From Paludibacteraceae bacterium (lineage in GTDB: Bacteria; Bacteroidota; Bacteroidia; Bacteroidales; Paludibacteraceae), in contig JAFZNG010000027.1 in the NCBI GenBank assembly GCA_017551025.1, forward strand, positions 1 through 49,271: 49,271 nt of DNA, given 5' to 3'. Below are positions 25,268 to 32,565 of the stretch, one piece after another. The notes beneath the pieces are model-generated. The model saw only the letters and a list, made by a program, of their open reading frames with translations, was not told the DNA's origin and did not search any database. Made by a program: the position numbers and the translations under genes. Positions within the stretch are counted from its first letter, which is position 1; every line of letters begins with the position of its first letter.

Positions 25268-26446
25268 ATGGCCAGCAATTTCATCGATTACGTGAAGATC
25301 TACTGCCGCTCCGGTAAGGGCGGTGCAGGTAGTATGCATTTCCATCGCGCCAAGTATCTGCCTAAGGGCGGACCTGACGGCGGTGACGGCGGTCGCGGGG
25401 GTAGTATTATCCTGCATGGCAACCGTAATCTATGGACCTTGCTCCACCTGAAGTACCAGAAGCATATCATGGCTACCGACGGCGGACGCGGTGGCGAGAG
25501 TCGTTCGTCGGGCAAGGATGGTGAGGATCGTATCATCGAGGTGCCCTGTGGCACGGTAGTCTATGACGGCGATACGGGTGAGTACCTCTGCGAGGTGAAG
25601 GAGCATGACGAGCGTGTCGTGCTGCTCCGTGGCGGTAAGGGGGGCTTAGGTAACTGGAATTTCCGTACGGCCACCAACCAGGCACCGCGTTATGCGCAGC
25701 CGGGTGAACCCTGTCAGGAGCGCAACGTGATCCTGCAGCTGAAGGTGCTGGCCGACGTCGGACTGGTGGGCTTCCCGAATGCCGGTAAGTCGACGCTGCT
25801 GAGCGTGGTCTCGGCGGCCAAACCCGAGATAGCCGACTATCCCTTTACGACCTTGACACCCCAATTGGGTATCGTCAAGTATCGTGACGAGCGATCGTTC
25901 TGCATGGCAGATATCCCCGGTATCATCGAGGGCGCAAGCGAAGGACGCGGACTGGGATTGCGCTTCTTGCGGCATATCGAGCGTAATGCGGTGCTGCTGT
26001 TTATGGTGCCGGCGGCTACGGCAGATATCGTGGCGGAATACCGCATCCTGCTTTCCGAACTGGAGAAATACAATCCCGAATTGCTGACCAAGGCACGCGT
26101 GCTGGCGATCTCCAAGTGCGACGTACCGGCTTATGACGAACAGGGTGAACCCCTGCCCATAGCCAATAGCGAAGAGCTAACGGCCGAATTAGGTATTCCG
26201 GTGGTATGTATCTCGTCCTTTACGGGCGAGGGCATCGACCGGCTCAAGGATATCCTCTGGGAGGAACTATCCAAAGAGCAGAACCAAGTCATCGAGATCA
26301 GCCATGCGCCGATCGATATCAAGGTTATCGAGCGCGACGAAGAACCGGCTCAGGAGGACGAGGAAGAAGAGGGTACGATCTATCTCAACGAGGTAGAGGA
26401 AGAATGGGACCTCTCGAAGTATAAAGGCATCGGTTGGGACGATTAA
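25268..26446 (+). CDS. obgE: GTPase ObgE/CgtA
   Basis: A 392-residue ribosome-associated GTPase. The glycine-rich Obg domain (residues 1-158) has the GGPDGGDGGRGGS and GGKGGLGN segments. G motifs follow: GFPNAGKST (~167), DIPGIIEGA (~213), SKCD (~280, in the G4 position where NKxD is commoner) and a G5 segment near CISSF. A short acidic tail ends the protein. It acts in late large-subunit assembly and growth control. Downstream, a heptamer array leads into the ClC gene. Confidence 0.95.
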   Translation: MASNFIDYVKIYCRSGKGGAGSMHFHRAKYLPKGGPDGGDGGRGGSIILHGNRNLWTLLHLKYQKHIMATDGGRGGESRSSGKDGEDRIIEVPCGTVVYDGDTGEYLCEVKEHDERVVLLRGGKGGLGNWNFRTATNQAPRYAQPGEPCQERNVILQLKVLADVGLVGFPNAGKSTLLSVVSAAKPEIADYPFTTLTPQLGIVKYRDERSFCMADIPGIIEGASEGRGLGLRFLRHIERNAVLLFMVPAATADIVAEYRILLSELEKYNPELLTKARVLAISKCDVPAYDEQGEPLPIANSEELTAELGIPVVCISSFTGEGIDRLKDILWEELSKEQNQVIEISHAPIDIKVIERDEEPAQEDEEEEGTIYLNEVEEEWDLSKYKGIGWDD

Positions 26447-26474
26447 AAATTCAAAATTCAAAATTAAAAATTGA
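26447..26474. repeat. Heptamer array between obgE and the ClC gene
   Basis: Units aaattca, aaattca, aaattaa, aaattga directly follow the TAA of obgE. The last unit contains the TTG start proposed for the next gene. Confidence 0.88.
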
Positions 26475-28258
26475 AGGGGGAGAAGCTAAATAGTTTCATT
26501 GAATGGCGCGAGGGGCATGTGCCTAATAAGCAGTTTGTGCTGCTACTCTCGTTCTTTGTGGGCTGTTTCTCGGCTTGTGCGGCTGTGATCCTGAAGTCGT
26601 TTATCCACCTCATTCAATATTTCGTAGAGAATCATCTTATCGCCGGTGGGCATACCTGGTGGTACCTGATCACGCCGATGATTGGTATCACGCTGGCGGC
26701 GCTGTTTGTGCGCTATGTGGTGCGCGACGATATCTCCCACGGAATCACTAAGATACTCTATGCTATCTCGCAGCGCAAATCGATCATCAAGGCGCATAAT
26801 ATGTGGTCGTCGGTGATTGGTTCGGGACTGACGATCGGTTTTGGTGGATCGGTCGGAGCCGAGGCACCTATCGTGTTGACCGGAGCGGCTATCGGTAGCA
26901 ACCTGGCGAAGGCTTTCCGGCTTGACCAGAAGACGATGATGCTCATGATCGGCTGCGGTGCAGCGGGTGCGATAGGCGGTATCTTCAAGGCACCTATCGC
27001 CGGACTGGTCTTCACGCTGGAGGTGCTCATGATGGATATTACGATGACTTCGGTGGCGCCGCTGCTCATCTCGTCGGTCACGGCTACGGCGATCTCGTAT
27101 ATCGCTACGGGCACCGATCCGATGTTCCCGCTCGACCAGTACGATGCTTTCTCTGTCAGTCGTATCCCGTGGTATCTGCTGCTGGGTGTGGTATGCGGCT
27201 TTGCGAGCCTGTACTTCACGCGCGGCATGAACCGGCTGGAGCAATTCATGAAGCATCATGTGCGTAGTATCGGCGTGAAGATACTCGTAGGAGGACTGAC
27301 CCTGAGTGTGCTGATTTTCCTCTTCCCGCCGCTCTACGGTGAGGGATATGACGTGATTACCCAACTGATCAACGGCCATAGCGAACTCGCGCTTGCCTAT
27401 AGTCCGCTTACCAACGGCACGTGGCTAACGGCCAACAGCCAATGGCTGATCGTTGGCTACTTTGTAGCCATCATACTGCTTAAGATCGTGGCTTCCGTAG
27501 CTACCAACGGCGGTGGCGGTGTCGGAGGTATCTTTGCTCCCTCGCTGTTTATGGGCGCGTTGGTGGGCTTTGTTACGGCGCGTGTGCTCAACCTGTCGGG
27601 CGTATGGGTGCCGGCTACTAATTTCTCGCTCGTCGGTATGGCGGGTCTGATGTCGGGTGTGATGCATGCCCCGCTGACCGGTATCTTCCTTATTGCCGAA
27701 CTGACGGGTGGTTACCATCTGTTTATGCCGCTTATGATCGTGAGCGTCATATCCTATCTGACGATCATGATTTTTGAGCCGCACTCGTTGTATGCGATGC
27801 GTCTGGCGCAGAAGGGTGAGCTGCTTACGCATAACAAGGATCGCAATGTGCTCACGCTGCTCAAGATGGATAATGTGCTGGAGACCGACCTCGTTACCGT
27901 CTTCCCCGAGATGACCTTGGGCGAACTGGTGAAGGTTATTTCCGAGAGCCGCCGCAATATATTCCCGGTCATCGACCATGACGGCCGTCTGAAGGGTGTT
28001 CTCTTGCTTGACGAGGTGCGTAATATCATGTTCCAGCCGCGATTGTACAAGCGCTTTACGGTGGGCCAACTGATGACCTCTCCGCTGGCGGTGCTGCGGT
28101 TTGATATGCCGATGGAGAAGGTGATGGAGACCTTTGAGGACACGGGTGCGTGGAACCTGCCTGTCGTGGATCAGGACCGCCGTTATCTGGGTTTTGTGAG
28201 CAAGTCCAAGATATTCAATTCCTACCGCAACGTCCTCGTTCATTTCTCCGAAGAGTAA
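26471..28258 (+). CDS. ClC-type chloride channel or transporter with CBS domains
   Basis: The best start is a TTG at 26471; no in-frame ATG precedes the conserved first helix, and family members begin about here with a similar WRE..... KQF segment. The 595-residue product has the ClC motifs GSGLTIGFGGSVGAEAP (gating Glu retained), GGIFKAPIAG and GGGGVGGIFAPSLFMG. Two CBS domains follow (about 465-520 and 530-590), which often sense nucleotides. It moves chloride or a similar anion, with or without protons. A hydrophilic loop near residues 317-326 (NGTWLTANSQ) is encoded by a heptamer array. Confidence 0.9.
   Translation: MKGEKLNSFIEWREGHVPNKQFVLLLSFFVGCFSACAAVILKSFIHLIQYFVENHLIAGGHTWWYLITPMIGITLAALFVRYVVRDDISHGITKILYAISQRKSIIKAHNMWSSVIGSGLTIGFGGSVGAEAPIVLTGAAIGSNLAKAFRLDQKTMMLMIGCGAAGAIGGIFKAPIAGLVFTLEVLMMDITMTSVAPLLISSVTATAISYIATGTDPMFPLDQYDAFSVSRIPWYLLLGVVCGFASLYFTRGMNRLEQFMKHHVRSIGVKILVGGLTLSVLIFLFPPLYGEGYDVITQLINGHSELALAYSPLTNGTWLTANSQWLIVGYFVAIILLKIVASVATNGGGGVGGIFAPSLFMGALVGFVTARVLNLSGVWVPATNFSLVGMAGLMSGVMHAPLTGIFLIAELTGGYHLFMPLMIVSVISYLTIMIFEPHSLYAMRLAQKGELLTHNKDRNVLTLLKMDNVLETDLVTVFPEMTLGELVKVISESRRNIFPVIDHDGRLKGVLLLDEVRNIMFQPRLYKRFTVGQLMTSPLAVLRFDMPMEKVMETFEDTGAWNLPVVDQDRRYLGFVSKSKIFNSYRNVLVHFSEE
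27420..27447 (+). repeat. Heptamer array inside the ClC gene
   Basis: Units cgtggct, aacggcc, aacagcc, aatggct, in frame, encode a loop between two membrane helices. The same unit type occurs in the spacer at 11015-11049. Confidence 0.7.
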
Positions 28259-28322
28259 ACCCTAATTTTACCAAGGCTCCGTTAACCGTCTTGATAGCGT
28301 CTGCCCATTCTACTTTTGCCAT
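28215..28322 (-). pseudogene. Remnant of a small Bacteroidales protein gene
   Basis: An ATG at 28322 on the minus strand opens a 35-codon frame, MAKVEWADAIKTVNGALVK and then unrelated sequence that runs antisense into the end of the ClC gene. Its first 19 residues resemble the start of longer Bacteroidales hypothetical proteins (MAKV.W...I..V.GAL.K). The homology seems to stop abruptly, so I read it as a 5' fragment of a broken gene. It follows the small gene at 28386-28562 on the same strand. The family match is from memory and weak. Confidence 0.35.
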
Positions 28323-28354
28323 TTCGTGCCGATCATGTTTTGCCTCCGATCGGC

Positions 28355-28375
28355 GTAGAGGGGTTAAGGGTTAGG
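28355..28375. repeat. Short heptamer array
   Basis: Units gtagagg, ggttaag and ggttagg lie between the two small minus-strand reading frames. Confidence 0.5.
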
Positions 28376-28385
28376 TTTTAAATGT

Positions 28386-28562
28386 TTATCTCCCGATGTT
28401 GGTTCGATGTTGGTTCGGTGTTCCCAGGACATTGGACCGATAAGGATCTTTGTGCACGAAGACCTTGCAGGTTCCATCGGGTTGTTTTCGTGATCGGTAG
28501 ATCTTGTCGCCAAGTCTGCCGTGGATGGCAAGGATGCCATCGGGTAGTTGGATTTGTGCCAT
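28386..28562 (-). CDS. Small protein of 58 residues with its own promoter, possibly truncated
   Basis: The ATG at 28562 opens MAQIQLPDGILAIHG followed by RLGDKIYRSR and CKVFVHKDPYRS. The pattern 'G[KR].GD..[YF]R' is shared with short Bacteroidales proteins of unknown function. The last 15 or so residues come from an 11-bp tandem repeat (gatgttggttc twice on the plus strand near 28394), so the native end has probably been lost. A full promoter of the extended type lies 28 nt upstream (28590-28620), which supports that the gene is expressed. Function unknown. Confidence 0.55.
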   Translation of the reverse strand: MAQIQLPDGILAIHGRLGDKIYRSRKQPDGTCKVFVHKDPYRSNVLGTPNQHRTNIGR

Positions 28563-28589
28563 AGTCGTAGTGGTTTTTAAAATCTGGTG

Positions 28590-28620
28590 CAAAGGTACTG
28601 CTTTTCGCTGACATACGCAA
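28590..28620 (-). promoter_or_regulatory. Promoter of the 58-residue gene, extended motif
   Basis: On the minus strand TTG (complement of 28618-28620), 20 nt, TACCTTTG (complement of 28590-28597). The spacer begins CGTATGTC and ends GAAAAGCAG, nearly the same as at 9479 and 29389. Confidence 0.82.
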
Positions 28621-28663
28621 TACCTTGTCCCCCGACAGTTGTCTTCTGTCCCGAAAGGAGAAG

Positions 28664-28684
28664 TATAACCTATAACCTATAACC
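28664..28684. repeat. Three exact heptamers, tataacc
   Basis: tataacc occurs three times in a row. The 28621-28860 stretch has no gene; it holds this array and the inverted repeat at 28706-28782. Confidence 0.8.
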
Positions 28685-28705
28685 TTTATTAATTAAAATA
28701 AGGTA

Positions 28706-28782
28706 AAAAGTAAAAAGTATCGAATTTGAAAATGACATGTTCTCGCGCGCGATATATCGTTATGAAGATACTTTTTACTTTT
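28706..28782. repeat. 16-bp inverted repeat in a divergent spacer
   Basis: aaaagtaaaaagtatc (28706-28721) is the exact reverse complement of gatactttttactttt (28767-28782); 45 nt separate them and contain the palindrome cgatatatcg. A third related copy, acttttgacttttt, lies near 28831. The arms themselves have a 7-bp period. Confidence 0.8.
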
Positions 28783-28919
28783 ACCCTTTTTGTCGGTAGC
28801 GATGTGTATATGCAAAAACAAAATCCCTTACTTTTGACTTTTTACCTTTTTTTGGAGAGTGACAAAAAATCGTTTGTTAATAACTTTTAACTCTAAACTG
28901 AAAAAAATCTTATTTTTTC

Positions 28920-28950
28920 TTGTCTATCTCAAAAATTTTTCGTATCTTTG
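28920..28950 (+). promoter_or_regulatory. Promoter of the unknown gene at 28973
   Basis: TTG (28920-28922), 20 nt, TATCTTTG (28943-28950). The start codon is 22 nt further on, which fixes the start at 28973 rather than at an upstream codon. Confidence 0.85.
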
Positions 28951-28972
28951 CACCAAAATAACAGCTCTGCTT

Positions 28973-29338
28973 ATGCAAAAACAATTCGGGCGGCATTATC
29001 AGCCGAATAAATTCGGGACGGATTACAATCACGCTTCCGATAAGATGTGCAACATCGACGCCCTCGGTGTGCAGCAAACCAAGTGGAACAGTATCTGCCA
29101 TGACCTGCACGGCAACCACCAGAAGCTCTACTGCCATCTGGCCTCGGGCGAGGACGTGCTGCTTAAGTGCGAGTACTCTAAGGAATCGGCCCTCGTCGCC
29201 GTATATCAGCCCTGCCGGTTTATGAGCATCGGAGACCCGGCACCGGAACTGATCCCTGCCGTACTTGCCGCCATCCGGACGGTCTATCCCCAAGCCGAAG
29301 TGGTCGGCGAAGAGCGGTTCATACGCGTCGTTTTTTGA
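28973..29338 (+). CDS. Unknown cytoplasmic protein of 121 residues
   Basis: The start at 28973 is set by the promoter at 28920-28950; the longer frame would begin upstream of the promoter. The product begins MQKQFGRHYQPNKFGTDY, has five Cys residues (CNI, ICHD, YCHL, KCEY, PCRF) and ends VVGEERFIRVVF. No signal peptide or membrane segment is visible, and I do not recognise the family. The gene stands alone with its own promoter, 170 bp before acpP. The scattered Cys residues could bind a metal, but the spacing does not match a motif I know. Confidence 0.7.
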   Translation: MQKQFGRHYQPNKFGTDYNHASDKMCNIDALGVQQTKWNSICHDLHGNHQKLYCHLASGEDVLLKCEYSKESALVAVYQPCRFMSIGDPAPELIPAVLAAIRTVYPQAEVVGEERFIRVVF

Positions 29339-29362
29339 CACGTTAGGTAGACAAATTGCACT

Positions 29363-29376
29363 TTTTTCGCGAAAAA
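29363..29376. promoter_or_regulatory. Palindrome upstream of the acpP promoter
   Basis: tttttcgcgaaaaa is a perfect 14-bp palindrome, 13 bp upstream of the -33 box. It shares the core TTTCGCGAAA with the palindrome at 29441-29454. Confidence 0.7.
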
Positions 29377-29388
29377 GGGGGCGAAAAT

Positions 29389-29419
29389 TTGCATATGTCA
29401 GAAAAAAGCAGTAATTTTG
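29389..29419 (+). promoter_or_regulatory. Promoter of acpP, extended motif
   Basis: TTG (29389-29391), 20 nt, TAATTTTG (29412-29419). The spacer starts CATATGTC and ends AAAAAGCAG, as at 9479 and 28590. The leader to acpP is about 80 nt. Confidence 0.87.
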
Positions 29420-29440
29420 CACGCTTTTTCGAGAGTATGC

Positions 29441-29454
29441 CCTTTCGCGAAAGG
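29441..29454. promoter_or_regulatory. Palindrome in the acpP leader
   Basis: cctttcgcgaaagg is a perfect 14-bp palindrome downstream of the acpP promoter. Its centre is 78 bp from that of the related palindrome at 29363-29376. Confidence 0.7.
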
Positions 29455-29508
29455 ACCTCGGAAAGCACGTAAACGATAGAAATAAAACAATCTAAAGTAT
29501 ATAAGATT

Positions 29509-29745
29509 ATGTCAGAAATTGAATCGAAAGTAAAAGCTATCATCGTTGATAAGCTCGGCGTAGAGGAGTCGCAAGTGACCCCCGAAGCTAATTTCCAGGC
29601 AGACTTGAACGCTGACTCTCTGGACACCGTAGAACTCATCATGGAGTTTGAGAAAGAGTTTGGTATCTCGATCCCGGACGAGGACACGCAGAAGATCAGC
29701 ACCGTTGGTGATGTAATTGATTACATCAAGAACGCACAAGCTTAA
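29509..29745 (+). CDS. acpP: Acyl carrier protein
   Basis: A 78-residue acidic protein. The Ser of [11 protein letters not shown] (near residue 38) receives phosphopantetheine. It carries growing acyl chains in type II fatty acid synthesis. fabF follows after 82 bp that contain a 13-bp stem hairpin, so the pair is probably one operon with unequal expression. Confidence 0.97.
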   Translation: MSEIESKVKAIIVDKLGVEESQVTPEANFQADLNADSLDTVELIMEFEKEFGISIPDEDTQKISTVGDVIDYIKNAQA

Positions 29746-29765
29746 TACACTGTACGGATGATTGG

Positions 29766-29799
29766 TTTACGAGTTTACGGGAGACTGTAAACTCGTAAA
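29766..29799 (+). promoter_or_regulatory. Strong hairpin between acpP and fabF
   Basis: tttacgagtttac (29766-29778) pairs perfectly with gtaaactcgtaaa (29787-29799) around an 8-nt loop. The sequence also has an 8-bp period (gtttacga, gtttacgg). No T run follows, so it is more likely an mRNA-stabilising or processing element, or a partial terminator, than a full stop. Confidence 0.7.
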
Positions 29800-29827
29800 T
29801 TCATGTGTTATTACATACTACACGAAG

Positions 29828-31090
29828 ATGCAATTAAGAAGAGTAGTTATAACTGGTTTAGGCGCGCTCACGCCCGTAGGCAATAGTGCGCGCGAAACGT
29901 GGGAATCATTGGTAGCCGGCAAGAGCGGCATCGCACCCATTACGGCTTTTGATGCCAGTCTGTTTAAGACACAGTTCGCCGGTGAGGTGAAAGGTTTCGA
30001 TCCTACGCCGCTGCTTGACCGCAAGGAGTTGCGCAAGCTCGATCGCTATGCGCAGTTCTCGGTATGCGTGGCTGAGGAGGCTCTGAAAGATAGTGGACTG
30101 GATCTGGAGAAAGAGGATCGTAGCCGCGTAGGTGTCGTTTGGGGAAGCGGTATGGGAGGCCTGCAGTCTATCGAGCAGGAGCTATACCAGTATGCTGAGG
30201 GCGATCGCGTACCTCGCTTCAATCCCTTCATGATCCCGAAGTCGATTCCGAGCATTGCTGCCGGCCAGATATCTATCCTGTTTGGCTTAGGTGGACTGAG
30301 TTTCTCGGTTAGTACGGCTTGTTCGTCGTCTTCGCATGCTGTAGCCTCGGCTTTTGACCAGATTCGTCTGGGCCATGCGGATGTGCTGCTGACCGGTGGT
30401 GCGGATGCAGATATCTCTCCGGCCGGTATTGGCGGTTTCAACTCGCTGCATGCCCTCTCGACGCGCAACGACGACCCGCAGGGTGCCAGCCGTCCGTTCT
30501 CCAAGTCGCGTGACGGATTCGTGCTGAGCGAAGGTGCGGCCTGCCTCGTGATGGAGGATTACGAGCATGCCAAGGCACGTGGCGCACATATCTACGCCGA
30601 GATGGTAGGTGAGGGTATGACCTCGGATGCCTACCATATGACGGCGCCGGATCCGGATGCCAAGGGTGCACAGCGCGTGATGCAGCAAGCCATACAGGAT
30701 GCCGGTATTCGTCCCGAAGATATTGATTATATCAATACCCACGGTACGTCCACGCCGCTCGGCGACCTGGCCGAACTCAAGGCGATCCTCAATGTATTCG
30801 GCGAACATGCGTACGAACTCAACCTCGACTCGACCAAGTCGATGACCGGTCATATGATCGGAGCAACGGGTGCCGTAGAGTCGATGGCTTGTATCATGGC
30901 GCTCAAGGAAGGCGTCGTGCCGCCTACGATCAACCACTCGCCGGACGATGAGGACGAGCAGATTGACTATCGTCTTAATTTCACCTTCGGTAAGGCGCAA
31001 CACCGCCCGCTGCGTTATGCGCTGACCAATACCTTCGGGTTCGGCGGACATAATGCCTGCTTGATCTTCAAGCGCTGGGAAGATAAATAA
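29828..31090 (+). CDS. fabF: 3-oxoacyl-ACP synthase II
   Basis: The ATG at 29828 gives the usual start MQLRRVVITGLGALTPVGN; the longer frame would include the hairpin. The 420-residue product has the active Cys in STACSSSSHA (~164), His in NTHGTSTPLGD (~304) and His in SMTGHMIGATG (~341). It extends acyl-ACP with malonyl-ACP in fatty acid synthesis. Downstream the spacer of 203 bp holds heptamer arrays in opposite senses that may end transcription. Confidence 0.96.
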   Translation: MQLRRVVITGLGALTPVGNSARETWESLVAGKSGIAPITAFDASLFKTQFAGEVKGFDPTPLLDRKELRKLDRYAQFSVCVAEEALKDSGLDLEKEDRSRVGVVWGSGMGGLQSIEQELYQYAEGDRVPRFNPFMIPKSIPSIAAGQISILFGLGGLSFSVSTACSSSSHAVASAFDQIRLGHADVLLTGGADADISPAGIGGFNSLHALSTRNDDPQGASRPFSKSRDGFVLSEGAACLVMEDYEHAKARGAHIYAEMVGEGMTSDAYHMTAPDPDAKGAQRVMQQAIQDAGIRPEDIDYINTHGTSTPLGDLAELKAILNVFGEHAYELNLDSTKSMTGHMIGATGAVESMACIMALKEGVVPPTINHSPDDEDEQIDYRLNFTFGKAQHRPLRYALTNTFGFGGHNACLIFKRWEDK

Positions 31091-31227
31091 GTTGATAGTT
31101 AAAAGTTGAAAGTTTAGAGAAGCGGGAAAGTTTATAAGTTGAAAGTTTTGGAGTTTTTTTTAAAACTAGACGGCTCTCTTCTAGACGACTTCTCTCAACT
31201 CTCAACTCTAAACTAGAATACTAAAAA
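31091..31227. repeat. Heptamer arrays of opposite sense after fabF
   Basis: Units gttgata, gttaaaa, gttgaaa, gtttaga (31091-31118) are followed by complementary-type units ctctcaa, ctctcaa, ctctaaa, ctagaat, actaaaa (31193-31227). The two halves could pair imperfectly, with a T run and ctagacg direct repeats between them. They may act as the fabF terminator. Confidence 0.7.
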
Positions 31228-31293
31228 TAGTATAGGGAAGGGTGCCCCTAAGAAGTACCCTATTAGTCACTAAATATTTAAGGTTTTATTATT

Positions 31294-31491
31294 ATGAACG
31301 TAGCAAAGATTGGTGAGAATGCAGGCCTCATTTGGGCTGCTCTCGAGAACGGTGCACTGGCACTGAAGGCTTTGAAGAAAGCTACCAAACTGAAAAACGA
31401 GGACCTCTACCTGGCACTCGGTTGGCTGGCTCGTGAGGGCAAACTGACCTTCGCTGAGGGTGAGGCTGATGTAACTGTAGCACTCGCATAA
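31294..31491 (+). CDS. Small winged helix-turn-helix protein (DUF2582 type)
   Basis: A 65-residue protein beginning MNVAKIGENAGLIWAALE, with KKATKLKNEDLYLALGWLAREGKL as helix-turn-helix and a short wing. This is the PF10771-type single domain common in Bacteroidota. It may bind DNA or be a chromatin-like factor; its target is unknown. Six bases separate it from asd. Confidence 0.85.
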   Translation: MNVAKIGENAGLIWAALENGALALKALKKATKLKNEDLYLALGWLAREGKLTFAEGEADVTVALA

Positions 31492-31497
31492 GACACT

Positions 31498-32511
31498 ATG
31501 ACGATAGCTATCGTAGGCGCCTCCGGCGCCGTAGGACAGGAACTGCTGCGTGTTCTCGAACAGCGGCAGTTTCCTATCACAGAACTTAAACTGTTCGGTT
31601 CGCCTCGCAGCGCCGGACAGACCTATATATTCCGGGGCAAACAGCATATCGTGCAACTGCTCCAACATGACGACGCCTTCCGGGGCGTCGATATTGCGTT
31701 TGCCAGCGCGGGTGCGGGCGTATCACGCGAGTACGCGGAGGATATTACCCGTTATGGCGCAATCCTGATTGACAACTCGTCGGCTTTCCGTATGGACGAA
31801 GACGTGCCGTTGGTGGTGCCGGAAGTCAATCCGGAGGATGCCCTCAATCGGCCGCGTAATATTATTGCCAACCCCAATTGTACCACGATACAGATGGTCG
31901 TAGCGCTCCAAGCCATAGAGCGCCTCAGTCATATTCGTCGTGTCCACGTGGCGACCTATCAGGCCGCTTCGGGTGCGGGCGCACAGGCTATGGCCGAACT
32001 GGAGACGCAGTATCGCGAGGTGCTCGACGGACAACCCGCCACCGTGCGTAAGTTCCAGCACCAACTGGCATTCAATGTCATTCCTCATATCGATGTCTTT
32101 ACCGATAACGACTACACCAAGGAGGAGATGAAGATGTACAACGAGACGCGCAAGATCATGCACTCGGATATCCGGGTAAGTGCTACCTGTGTGCGGGTGC
32201 CGTCGTTGCGTGCTCACTCCGAGGCTGTATGGGTAGAGACCGAGCAGCCCGTGAGCGTGGCAGATGCACGCGAAGCTTTCAGCAGTTCGCAAGGATGCGT
32301 GCTGATGGACAACCCCAAAGAGAACGAATATCCGATGCCGCTCTTCTTGAGCGGGAAGGATCCTGTATATATCGGTCGTGTGCGTCAGGATATCAGCAAC
32401 GACCATGGACTGAGTTTCTGGTGCGTAAGCGACCAGATCCGCAAGGGTGCAGCTCTGAACGCTGTGCAAATAGCAGAGTACCTGCTAAAGACCGCTTCGC
32501 TGAAGGAGTAA
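31498..32511 (+). CDS. asd: Aspartate-semialdehyde dehydrogenase
   Basis: A 337-residue enzyme of the aspartate pathway, making the shared precursor of lysine/diaminopimelate, threonine and methionine. The NADP-binding [11 protein letters not shown] starts at residue 7; the active Cys is in NPNCTTIQM (~129), and a catalytic His lies in LRAHSE (~241). The last codons, for TASLKE, lie in a 23-bp tandem duplication (32487-32532) so that the gene end, including its stop codon, occurs twice. Confidence 0.95.
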   Translation: MTIAIVGASGAVGQELLRVLEQRQFPITELKLFGSPRSAGQTYIFRGKQHIVQLLQHDDAFRGVDIAFASAGAGVSREYAEDITRYGAILIDNSSAFRMDEDVPLVVPEVNPEDALNRPRNIIANPNCTTIQMVVALQAIERLSHIRRVHVATYQAASGAGAQAMAELETQYREVLDGQPATVRKFQHQLAFNVIPHIDVFTDNDYTKEEMKMYNETRKIMHSDIRVSATCVRVPSLRAHSEAVWVETEQPVSVADAREAFSSSQGCVLMDNPKENEYPMPLFLSGKDPVYIGRVRQDISNDHGLSFWCVSDQIRKGAALNAVQIAEYLLKTASLKE

Positions 32512-32532
32512 AGACCGCTTCGCTGAAAGAGT
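32487..32532. repeat. 23-bp tandem duplication at the end of asd
   Basis: Two copies of a 23-bp unit starting aaagaccgcttcgctgaa differ at one base. Each contains gagt at its end and is followed by aaag, so the stop codon context is duplicated. Confidence 0.92.
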
Positions 32533-32565
32533 AAAGATAGAATGCTGAAAACTGAAAGCTCAAAT
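32531..32565. repeat. Heptamer array containing the U32 peptidase start
   Basis: Units gtaaaga, tagaatg, ctgaaaa, ctgaaag, ctcaaat. The ATG at 32542 and codons for LKTESSN lie inside the array. Confidence 0.75.

Noticed and set aside
28859-28972. N-terminal extension of the unknown protein at 28973
   Set aside because: Its start would lie upstream of the promoter -33 box, so it would not be in the transcript.
29762-29827. Longer N-terminus for FabF
   Set aside because: It would translate the 13-bp hairpin, and the family start MQLRRVVITG is at 29828.
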